Assembly (NCBI GenBank): GCA_029821455.1
Contig: JALGTI010000200.1
Span: 1 to 5,876, forward strand
Length of the DNA: 5,876 nt
Origin: Candidatus Zipacnadia bacterium
GTDB taxonomy: Bacteria; Armatimonadota; Zipacnadia; Zipacnadales; Zipacnadaceae
Reading direction: 5' to 3'
Of the stretch, positions 1 to 5,747 are shown piece after piece. Made by a program: the position numbers and the translations under genes. A model generated the notes under the pieces. That model was not told where the DNA came from, ran no database searches, and was given only the letters and a program-made list of their open reading frames with translations. Numbering within the stretch: the first letter of the stretch is position 1; every line of letters starts with the position of its first letter.

Positions 1-1013
1 ACCATCAGCTTCAGGTCCGCAGGTGCCTCTGCGATCCGAATGGCATCCTTCTCGGTGGTGATTACCAAGTCCGCCGCGTGACGCTTGGCCAACTCCGCCA
101 CGGCCGTCATATCCTGGGCGGTGAAGAAGTGATGGTCAGCAAACCTACACGGTACCACCCGCGCTGCTCCCAGGCTTGCAACGTTGGCCTCAAAGGGTGC
201 TGGATTCCCGATGCCCGACAGCGCCACGGCCGTCTGACCAGCCACGTTCAGCTCTGCCTGCCCCACCTCATTGTTCAGTAACCTGAGACTTGTGTTTCGG
301 TGCCGTGTCGTAACCACTGGCACTTCGGACGCCCAGCGCGCCACAAATTCCCTCGCCTCTGCTAGCTGCTCCCCGCTGGCCTGGTCGCAGTGTGTCAGCC
401 ATACCTGCGTGGCGCGCTGCAGATGCGACGGCGGCTCGCGCAAATGGCCGGCCGGGAACAACCGCTGTCGCGGCGTATCAGCCAGCGCATCAATCAGCAC
501 GATGTCCGCCAGTTTGCTCAGCCTGAAATACTGAAAGCCATCGTCCAGCAGCGCCACCCGCGCATCAGTCTCCTCTGCCACGGCCGCGATGGCCAGTTCG
601 CGTCGCTTCCCTACACCTACTGGGCAGTCCGGCAAGGCGCGGGCCAGCATCGCTGCCTCGTCACCGACCTCACTCACCTCTGCTGCCTTGTCAACAAGGG
701 CTACTTTCTGCCGTCCGCGCCGGCCATAGCCGCGTAGTACAATCCCCACTGGCACGTCTGCTTCCTGCAGTCGGCCTGCCAGGAACTTGACAGCGGTGCT
801 TTTCCCCGTGCCGCCGAGGGTCAGATTACCGATGCTGACCACCGGCAACCGGGCCCGCCGCCGTGGCATCAGGCCGCTGGTGTACACGGATAGATTAGCC
901 TTCAGTCCCAGCCAATATGGAACCGCCAGCGCCGCCAGCGCCCCCCTGGCCAGGGCAGACCCCAGGTCGGAGCGTTCGCCGGAGACTGTCTCTTTCCACC
1001 AGGCTTCCAGCAT
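1..1013 (-). CDS. lpxK: Tetraacyldisaccharide 4'-kinase LpxK, C-terminus cut by the window edge
   Basis: LpxK uses ATP to phosphorylate the 4' position of the tetraacyl disaccharide made by LpxB, giving lipid IVA at the cytoplasmic face of the inner membrane. I translated this frame by hand: it is open from ATG at 1013 through 337 codons to the left edge. A hydrophobic N-terminal segment (about residues 20-40) fits the membrane anchor. The P-loop is IGNLTLGGTGKST (61-73), followed by LRGYGRRG (93-100), GDEAAMLA (117-124), DDGFQY (157-162), an IGNP motif near 268-271, FADHH (291-295) and TTEKDA (319-324). Asp157/158 and the FxDHH histidines match residues known to be catalytic in the family. 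The usual DDGxQH histidine is Tyr162 here, and the P-loop reads KST instead of KTP. E. coli LpxK is about 328 residues; this one is already longer, and by position of the EKDA motif probably only a few dozen residues are missing. The start lies 9 bp after the waaA stop, with a GAGG ribosome binding site overlapping that stop. Confidence 0.93.
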   Translation of the reverse strand, partial: MLEAWWKETVSGERSDLGSALARGALAALAVPYWLGLKANLSVYTSGLMPRRRARLPVVSIGNLTLGGTGKSTAVKFLAGRLQEADVPVGIVLRGYGRRGRQKVALVDKAAEVSEVGDEAAMLARALPDCPVGVGKRRELAIAAVAEETDARVALLDDGFQYFRLSKLADIVLIDALADTPRQRLFPAGHLREPPSHLQRATQVWLTHCDQASGEQLAEAREFVARWASEVPVVTTRHRNTSLRLLNNEVGQAELNVAGQTAVALSGIGNPAPFEANVASLGAARVVPCRFADHHFFTAQDMTAVAELAKRHAADLVITTEKDAIRIAEAPADLKLM

Positions 1014-1022
1014 CCCTCGGCC

Positions 1023-2393
1023 TCAATCCAATAGCGCACTCACGCGCTCGGCCATCCGCTCCGAAGCGCCGCTGTACTTGGCGATGAGGGCCGACCCACG
1101 CTCGCGTAATGCCTGGCGCTGCTCCGCCGACGCCAGCAGTTCACCTGCCTGTGTTACCAACTCCTCGAGGTTCTGCACCTGCTGGCCGGCCCCCTCGCGC
1201 AGGACGATTTCAGTAATATCGCGGAAATTGTTCATATAGGGACCGAAGATAACCGGACACCCCTGGGCAAGGGGCTGCAGCAGGTTATGTCCGCCCTTGG
1301 CCACCAGGCTCCCGCCCATAAACACCACTGTGGCGATGGCGAACACACGGGCCAGTTCGCCGATGGTATCGAGAATGATGACCCGCACCTCGGGTCCTGG
1401 TGTGACGGTGACCTGCTTGCCACTCTCTATCTCAGTTAGCACTCGGCTGCGCCGATAGCTGGCGTAGCCGTGTTCGTTGACCAGCCTCTCTACCTCATCG
1501 CCGCGCTCGGGATGGCGGGGCGCGATGACCAGTTGCAAACCCGGATTGTCGCGACGTAATTGCGCAAATGCGTCCAGCACCAGCTCCTCCTCCCCCGGAT
1601 GGGTGCTGCCAGCCACTAGCACAGCGGCATCCTGTGGGAACCCAAAGTCGTGGCGCCACTTGGCGGCCTCAGCCTCAGCCACCAGGGGGAACTGCTCATC
1701 GAACTTGGTGTTGCCCATCACTACAACCCGCTCGGGAGCCGCCCCCAACCTCTTGAAGCGTTCCGCATCCTGCTCTGATTGGGCGCAGACTACGTCCAGT
1801 CTTGCCAGCGCGAGGGCCAGAATCGGCCTGGCTAGTAGGTCTTTGCGATATGCACGGTCAGAAATCCGCCCATTGATCAGTGCCGTAGCCACGCTCCCGC
1901 GCTTGGCTGCGGACAGAATATTGGGCCACAGCTCCGTCTCCACCATCACCAGTAAGCGTGGATTGATTGCATTCAGGGTCCGCTGTACTACGAATTGAAA
2001 GTCGAATGGGAAATAGATGAGGGCATCAATCTCTGCCTCCAGCTTGTTGCGGGCCAGGCGCTGTCCGGTCGGAGTGGTAGTGGACAACACGATGCGCGCC
2101 AACGGCTGCAACAGGCGCAACTGCCGCAGGAAGGGCTGCACTGCCGCCACCTCTCCCACTGACACGGCGTGCACCCATATTACCGGGTCGCCGCTTTCCC
2201 CTAGAGCATTGACCTCAGGCGGCATGCTGCCCAGCCGCTGCCGGAAGCCTTCCCGGGACTTCCCTCGCACCAGCAGCCGCCACAGCAGATACAACAGCAA
2301 TACCGGCAGCAATAGCACCAGCACCACGTTATAGGCCACAGCGGACAGTTCAAGGCGCCACTGACGGCGTTGGCTCGCCTGCCTCGTCCTCAC
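1023..2393 (-). CDS. waaA: 3-deoxy-D-manno-octulosonic acid (Kdo) transferase
   Basis: WaaA/KdtA is a membrane-anchored GT-B glycosyltransferase that moves Kdo from CMP-Kdo onto lipid IVA, linking lipid A to the LPS core. The protein of 456 residues has a single hydrophobic N-terminal helix (about 17-41) followed by a basic stretch. Family motifs follow in order: HAVSVGE (75-81, with the likely catalytic Glu81), TPTG (107-110), TELWPN (153-158), NGRIS (174-178), GNTKFD (227-232), GSTHPGEEE (262-270), PRHPER (292-297), and GGSLVAKGGHN (360-370) in the sugar-nucleotide site. The family usually has Glu three residues after GGHN (as in GGHNPLE); here it is Gln373. The number of Kdo units added cannot be read from the sequence. 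The start chosen is GTG at 2393, inside the end of msbA, because GGAGG lies 6 bases before it. An in-frame GTG at 2339 (438 residues, 10 bp past the msbA stop) gives an N-terminus closer to the family's usual one but lacks a clear ribosome binding site. Confidence 0.95.
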   Translation of the reverse strand: MRTRQASQRRQWRLELSAVAYNVVLVLLLPVLLLYLLWRLLVRGKSREGFRQRLGSMPPEVNALGESGDPVIWVHAVSVGEVAAVQPFLRQLRLLQPLARIVLSTTTPTGQRLARNKLEAEIDALIYFPFDFQFVVQRTLNAINPRLLVMVETELWPNILSAAKRGSVATALINGRISDRAYRKDLLARPILALALARLDVVCAQSEQDAERFKRLGAAPERVVVMGNTKFDEQFPLVAEAEAAKWRHDFGFPQDAAVLVAGSTHPGEEELVLDAFAQLRRDNPGLQLVIAPRHPERGDEVERLVNEHGYASYRRSRVLTEIESGKQVTVTPGPEVRVIILDTIGELARVFAIATVVFMGGSLVAKGGHNLLQPLAQGCPVIFGPYMNNFRDITEIVLREGAGQQVQNLEELVTQAGELLASAEQRQALRERGSALIAKYSGASERMAERVSALLD

Positions 2394-4134
2394 TGGCTTC
2401 CTCCATTTCGATGTCCTGGCTTTCGTAAAGCTGGCGATACAAGCCCCCGGCTTGCATCAACTCCGCATGGGTGCCCTCCTCGACGATGCGTCCCTCGTTG
2501 AGCACCAGGATGCGGCCGGCGTTGCGCACCGTTGACAGGCGGTGGGCGATAATTAGCGCTGTCCGCCCTGACATCAGGCCATCCAGCGCCCTGTGGACAA
2601 CGGCTTCGCTGGCTCGGTCCAACGAGGAGGTGGCTTCGTCGAGGATCAGGATGCGTGGGTCGCGCAAGATCGCCCGGGCGATGGCGATACGCTGCCGCTG
2701 CCCTCCGGACAACTTGCCGCCGCGCTCGCCTACCTGTGTCTCATAGCCTTCCGGCAGGGCGCGGATGAACTCATCAGCATCCGCCGCCAACGCCGCCGCC
2801 ACGATCTCGTCATCCGTGGCATCATCCTTACCGAACGCGATGTTCTCCCACACCGTCCCGCTGAATAGCACCGTTTCCTGGGGCACGATGCCCATGTGCG
2901 CCCGCAGTGAGGCCTGTGTTATCTTCCGCACATCTATCCCATCAATCAGCACTTGCCCCTCGCTCACGTCGTACAGCCGGGGGATGAGGTTAGCCAGGCT
3001 CGTCTTGCCTGAGCCGCTGGGACCAACCAGAGCGACGACCTCACCCGGCCGGATCGTTAGGTTGATCTCGCTGAGCACCTCGACACCGGCGGCATACGTG
3101 AAACTGACGTTGTCAAACGTCACCTCGCCTTTCAGCTCCGTCAGTTCCTGGGCGTCGGGGTCATCTTCTATCTCGGGTTCCAGTTCCAGCAGTTCGATGG
3201 TACGCTGGGCCGCCGCGTCGGCCCGGTGTAGTTGCAGCCCCATACGCGAGAGCTTGCCAATCTGACCGCCGGCTCGTTGCATCAGTACCACAAACGTAAG
3301 TGCCTGACTCGATGTTATGTAGCCCAGCAGTACCTCACGAGCACCCAACAGCAGACCCGCACAAATGGCAACACCGACAAAAGCGCCGACCATCGGAATG
3401 TTCACCGCCCGCATCCGCGCCGCACGCAACTCAGCCCGCATCACTCCCTTAGCTGTGCTGTCGAAGCGCTGGGCTGCCCGCTTCTCCATCCCGAATATCT
3501 TGACCACACGCATCAGTGAGAAGCTCTCGGCCACCACCACGGCCAGGTCCGCTAACCGCTGCTGAAACAGCAGCACATAGCGGCGTAGTCGCCGCCCCAG
3601 TACGTTCGTCAGCAGCGCTACAAGCGGTCCGATAATAAGCATTAGCAGCGTCAGACGCCACGAGATGCGTACCATAAAGACAATACAGGCTGTCGCGCTC
3701 AGCGGAGCTAGGATCGCAGGCCCTAGCTGCATCCCCAGCACCTGCTGCAGAATCAGGGTATCGCTGTTTATCCGCGACACCATCTCACCCGCCTGACGCC
3801 CCTCGAAGAAGCGTAGCGAGAGCCATTCCAAATTCTTGAACAGTGCCTTCCGCAAGTCAAGCAGGAACCGCTGGCCTATCCACTCACTTCCGTATACCGA
3901 TAAGCCCTCGCACACCGCTGCTGTGAGCAGCAAAACCAGGACCAGCAGTGCCGCGTTGATGGCGTGACCAAGCGGGTCCTCAATCTCATCACTCACAATC
4001 GCCTCGAACAGGCCCTCGGTCTTATACAGCGCCCCCGCCCCCAGCGCAGCCGTGATGCCCATCAGCACCAGCACGGCCACAAACATCCCCCGGTAAGGAC
4101 GCATATAGCTTCTGAGTTCCCACAGGCCTCTCAT
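2350..4134 (-). CDS. msbA: MsbA-type lipid A export ABC transporter (fused TMD-NBD half-transporter)
   Basis: This 594-residue protein has the size and layout of MsbA, the homodimeric ATP-driven flippase that turns lipid A-core over to the periplasmic leaflet of the inner membrane. The N-terminal half is a six-helix type IV exporter domain, with hydrophobic segments near residues 17-35, 60-80, 136-156, 160-180, 247-268 and 275-290. The C-terminal ATPase domain is complete: Walker A GPSGSGKT (371-378), Q-loop VPQE (417-420), signature LSGGQ (475-479), Walker B ILILDE (495-500, catalytic Glu500), D-loop SSLD and H-loop His531. The tail (about 574-588) is very acidic. Transporters of this family are hard to tell apart by sequence, so the lipid A role rests mainly on position between lpxB and waaA. 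The ATG at 4134 follows the lpxB stop by 19 bp and has GAGG 4 bases upstream. Confidence 0.92.
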   Translation of the reverse strand: MRGLWELRSYMRPYRGMFVAVLVLMGITAALGAGALYKTEGLFEAIVSDEIEDPLGHAINAALLVLVLLLTAAVCEGLSVYGSEWIGQRFLLDLRKALFKNLEWLSLRFFEGRQAGEMVSRINSDTLILQQVLGMQLGPAILAPLSATACIVFMVRISWRLTLLMLIIGPLVALLTNVLGRRLRRYVLLFQQRLADLAVVVAESFSLMRVVKIFGMEKRAAQRFDSTAKGVMRAELRAARMRAVNIPMVGAFVGVAICAGLLLGAREVLLGYITSSQALTFVVLMQRAGGQIGKLSRMGLQLHRADAAAQRTIELLELEPEIEDDPDAQELTELKGEVTFDNVSFTYAAGVEVLSEINLTIRPGEVVALVGPSGSGKTSLANLIPRLYDVSEGQVLIDGIDVRKITQASLRAHMGIVPQETVLFSGTVWENIAFGKDDATDDEIVAAALAADADEFIRALPEGYETQVGERGGKLSGGQRQRIAIARAILRDPRILILDEATSSLDRASEAVVHRALDGLMSGRTALIIAHRLSTVRNAGRILVLNEGRIVEEGTHAELMQAGGLYRQLYESQDIEMEEASEDEAGEPTPSVAP

Positions 4135-4153
4135 AAGACCTCAGTTTCTCCCG

Positions 4154-5317
4154 TCACAGCATTTCAAGAATCATCTGCGCGGCGCGATGTGCCGCCCCCG
4201 GCTCCCCCAGCGCTGCCCGCGCCTCTGCCAGATCGTCGGCCATCCGCGCCTGCCGTTCCTCGCCCTCCCACAGCGAAATCATCTCCTGCGCGAGCCGCTC
4301 GGCATTCGCCTCGCGGTGCAGTAGCTCAGGCACTGCCGCCCGCTGCAGGATTATGTTGGGCATCGCACAGAACTCGGCAGGCGATGGCCGAATGCAATAC
4401 TCCAGCGCCATCAGCCAGTTACCCCGGTAGGCAGTTGCCATCAGACAGCCGGCCACGGCCGCCTCCAAAGTAGCCGTGCCCAGGCATATCAGCGCCATAT
4501 CCGCTGCCCGCAGGATGTCGTGGCAATCAGGCACGGCTGTGATCTCATCCCGGGCGCGAATTAGTCTGTTCAACCCACGTTCCACCCGGTCATTCCGTGG
4601 CAAGGCTGACCACAGGAAATGCGCTCCAGACAGCCTTCTTTTTATGACCGCCGCCGCGCTGAGAAGTTGCGGGCCCAGACAGCGCCGCTCAGTCGGCCGG
4701 CTACCTGCCAGCAGGCCGACGGTCGGCTGACCGTCGGGCAAGCCGAGTTGTCGGCGCACCAGACTACGATCTTCTGGAGGCTGCAGATGGTCAATCACCG
4801 GGTGTCCTACCCAGCGCACGTTGTCCAGGTACTTCGACAGTATCTCGGCCGACCAGGGGAACGGTGTTGCAATCCCGTCCACCACCGCAGCCAACTTGCT
4901 CCAATCTCGTTCCTCGCGCTGCCACGAGCGCGGCGGAAAGTAGTAAAGTATCTTCTGACCCGCATTCTGAGCCTTGACATCGCGGGCGATATGCACATTC
5001 GCCGCCCCGCAGTCAACGAGCACAAGCAGCTCAGGCTGGCGTCTTAGCACCTCGCGCACCGTACGGTGCGCCTGCTTGTATACACGCCAGGCCTTGCGCA
5101 GCGACTCCGCGACACCTAGCGCGCTCCAGGTGGTGCTGTCGGCAAGGGTTTCGACCCCTGCCTCACGCATCCGCTGCCCGCCCATCCCCACCAGGCCCAC
5201 ATCGGCAAGCTGCCCCAGCTCGGTGGCAACCTGTGCCGCGTGGGCGTCGCCGGATGCCTCGCCCACTACAAAGAAAACTTCGGGCGTCTTGTCTGTCGGT
5301 TGTGGCGAACCGTTCAT
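4154..5317 (-). CDS. lpxB: LpxB-family lipid A disaccharide synthase (divergent)
   Basis: LpxB is a GT-B (GT19) enzyme that joins UDP-2,3-diacylglucosamine and 2,3-diacylglucosamine 1-phosphate into the lipid A disaccharide at the inner membrane. Numbering from the longer GTG start, the protein shows GEASGDAH (29-36), GMGGQRM (54-60), an LVD motif with Asp112, YYFPPRSW (135-142), VGHPVID (180-186), LLAGSR (212-217), LGTATLE (289-295) and NIILQ (331-335). Asp112 and Arg217 align with E. coli Asp98 and Arg201, which I recall as essential there. Several normally strong motifs are altered: DAPDFN is DCGAAN, SPxVWAWR is PPRSWQRE, and PGSR is AGSR. Length is 387 residues from ATG 5317 or 397 from GTG 5347 (E. 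coli about 382). I prefer the ATG because it leaves a usual short leader before GEASGD, but neither start has a clear ribosome binding site. It is the first gene of the minus-strand operon. A related GT19-like glycosyltransferase with another acceptor is possible. Confidence 0.88.
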   Translation of the reverse strand: MNGSPQPTDKTPEVFFVVGEASGDAHAAQVATELGQLADVGLVGMGGQRMREAGVETLADSTTWSALGVAESLRKAWRVYKQAHRTVREVLRRQPELLVLVDCGAANVHIARDVKAQNAGQKILYYFPPRSWQREERDWSKLAAVVDGIATPFPWSAEILSKYLDNVRWVGHPVIDHLQPPEDRSLVRRQLGLPDGQPTVGLLAGSRPTERRCLGPQLLSAAAVIKRRLSGAHFLWSALPRNDRVERGLNRLIRARDEITAVPDCHDILRAADMALICLGTATLEAAVAGCLMATAYRGNWLMALEYCIRPSPAEFCAMPNIILQRAAVPELLHREANAERLAQEMISLWEGEERQARMADDLAEARAALGEPGAAHRAAQMILEML

Positions 5318-5340
5318 ATTGCAGGCACACGCACCCTGCC

Positions 5341-5416
5341 CATTCACAGTGCTCAGGGCTGGATTTGATAGTATACCACGAACTCGCCAGCTAGCCCAAC
5401 ATTCACTGTGCTATGG
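5341..5416. repeat. Near-perfect direct repeat flanking the operon promoter
   Basis: CATTCACAGTGCTCAGG at 5341-5357 recurs as CATTCACTGTGCTATGG at 5400-5416. The first 13 bases differ at one position only, and both copies end in GG. Each core contains the small palindrome CACWGTG. One copy overlaps the upstream lpxB start candidate and the other abuts the -35 hexamer, so the pair brackets the candidate promoter. This would suit two operator half-sites, though chance or a short duplication is possible. Confidence 0.4.
5370..5399 (-). promoter_or_regulatory. Candidate sigma-70-like promoter for the lpxB-msbA-waaA-lpxK operon
   Basis: On the minus strand TATACT (5375-5370) is a good -10 hexamer (5 of 6 matches to TATAAT). 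TTGGGC (5399-5394) is a weak -35 (3 of 6), with an 18-base spacer. Transcription would begin near 5363, leaving a leader of about 16 bases to GTG 5347 or about 46 to ATG 5317. The placement just upstream of the first operon gene supports it, but the -35 is poor and the organism's sigma factor preference is unknown. Confidence 0.4.
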
Positions 5417-5427
5417 AAGGGGACTAG

Positions 5428-5457
5428 CGGCCTGTGGCGAACTGTCCTGCCAGGCCG
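5428..5457. other. Imperfect inverted repeat upstream of the small ORF
   Basis: CGGCCTG (5428-5434) pairs with CAGGCCG (5451-5457) across a 16-base loop. Alternatively CGGCC plus TGGC pairs with GCCA plus GGCCG with a two-base bulge and a 10-base loop (5439-5448). It lies about 30 bases before the start of the 38-codon ORF and has no T-run, so a terminator is unlikely. It may be leader RNA structure or chance in GC-rich DNA. Confidence 0.3.
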
Positions 5458-5470
5458 AATGGGAAGTGTG

Positions 5471-5477
5471 AAGGAGG
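5471..5477 (+). promoter_or_regulatory. Strong ribosome binding site before the 38-codon ORF
   Basis: AAGGAGG lies 8 bases before ATG 5486. It is the best evidence that this short ORF is translated, and it favours ATG 5486 over the upstream in-frame ATG at 5408. Confidence 0.5.
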
Positions 5478-5485
5478 CCAAAGAC

Positions 5486-5602
5486 ATGAGCGCACAAGGG
5501 CGATCAGCACTGCCACATCTATGGCTTGTCGTGTGCCTGGCAGTGGTCCTTGGTTGTCTGTCTGCGGTGGCGGTCACGGCGGATGGGGAGAACCACTACT
5601 AG
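5486..5602 (+). CDS. Small hypothetical protein with a signal-peptide-like segment
   Basis: I do not recognise this 38-residue ORF. It begins at ATG 5486, 8 bases after an AAGGAGG ribosome binding site. Residues 1-11 are polar with Arg6 and His11, residues 12-31 form a hydrophobic stretch, and the protein ends DGENHY. A lipobox-like VLGC (21-24) could mark a lipoprotein cleavage site, or signal peptidase I might cut after the VTA at 30-32; either would leave only a few mature residues. That makes it a candidate one-helix membrane peptide, leader peptide, or remnant of a longer exported protein. Two TAG stops follow directly (5600-5605), after which the same frame stays open to TAA at 5756-5758. 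It lies about 145 bases upstream of the 5748 gene and could share a transcript with it. Whether it is a real gene is uncertain. Confidence 0.35.
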   Translation: MSAQGRSALPHLWLVVCLAVVLGCLSAVAVTADGENHY

Positions 5603-5709
5603 TAGCCCAGCAGCATGCGACGCTGTCCATGGGACCAGCACCTGGCCAACTGCTTCAACGCACACTGGCAGCAACTGAGCTCCGAGCGACGGTCCCTGAG
5701 GTTACGCCA

Positions 5710-5733
5710 AAAATGGCTTAGGCAAGCCATTTT
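5710..5733 (+). terminator. Perfect 10-bp hairpin just before the 5748 gene (terminator or leader structure)
   Basis: AAAATGGCTT (5710-5719) and AAGCCATTTT (5724-5733) form an uninterrupted 10-bp stem with the four-base loop AGGC. The A-rich left arm and T-rich right arm resemble a short bidirectional terminator, but the T-run is only four bases and belongs to the stem, and the GC core is just four pairs. It ends two bases before the GAGGAGG ribosome binding site of the next gene, so it might instead affect translation of that gene or protect the RNA 5' end. Confidence 0.45.
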
Positions 5734-5735
5734 CC

Positions 5736-5742
5736 GAGGAGG
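5736..5742 (+). promoter_or_regulatory. Ribosome binding site of the 5748 gene
   Basis: GAGGAGG lies 5 bases before ATG 5748 and fixes the start of the partial gene. It follows the 5710-5733 hairpin by two bases, so a folded hairpin would sit right beside the ribosome landing site. Confidence 0.65.
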
Positions 5743-5747
5743 CAGCG

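Larger units (their letters stand above)
5603..5747 (+). other. Spacer between the small ORF and the 5748 gene
   Basis: Apart from the hairpin at 5710-5733 and the ribosome binding site at 5736-5742, I see no clear gene here. The frame of the small ORF stays open after the double TAG and contains an ATG at 5615 that could encode 47 residues rich in Trp, Arg and Gln, ending at 5758. It has no ribosome binding site and overlaps the next start by 11 bases, so I do not call it as a gene. Confidence 0.4.

Noticed and set aside
78..737. Overlapping plus-strand ORFs that might suggest lpxK is absent or broken
   Set aside because: The minus strand here is a single uninterrupted LpxK frame with motifs in order; the plus ORFs are antisense shadows.
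787..1239. Plus-strand ORF of 150 codons
   Set aside because: It lies antisense to lpxK and waaA, is rich in Ser/Arg/Ala as antisense frames of GC-rich genes are, and shows no recognisable domain.
1477..1998. Plus-strand ORF of 173 codons
   Set aside because: Antisense to the well-supported waaA gene, with low-complexity Ser/Arg composition and no ribosome binding site noted.
2765..3265. Plus-strand Ser-rich ORF of 166 codons
   Set aside because: Antisense to the MsbA ATPase domain; its serine runs come from the complementary codons of that domain.
3964..4473. Plus-strand Pro/Ala-rich ORF of 169 codons
   Set aside because: Antisense across the msbA start and the lpxB end, with Pro-rich composition typical of a shadow frame.
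4974..5471. Plus-strand ORF of 165 codons covering the lpxB start
   Set aside because: Mostly antisense to lpxB and continues through the promoter region without a recognisable domain.
5434..5721. Plus-strand ORF of 95 codons across the intergenic region
   Set aside because: No ribosome binding site at its start, no domain or membrane pattern, and it overlaps the better-supported 38-codon ORF in another frame.
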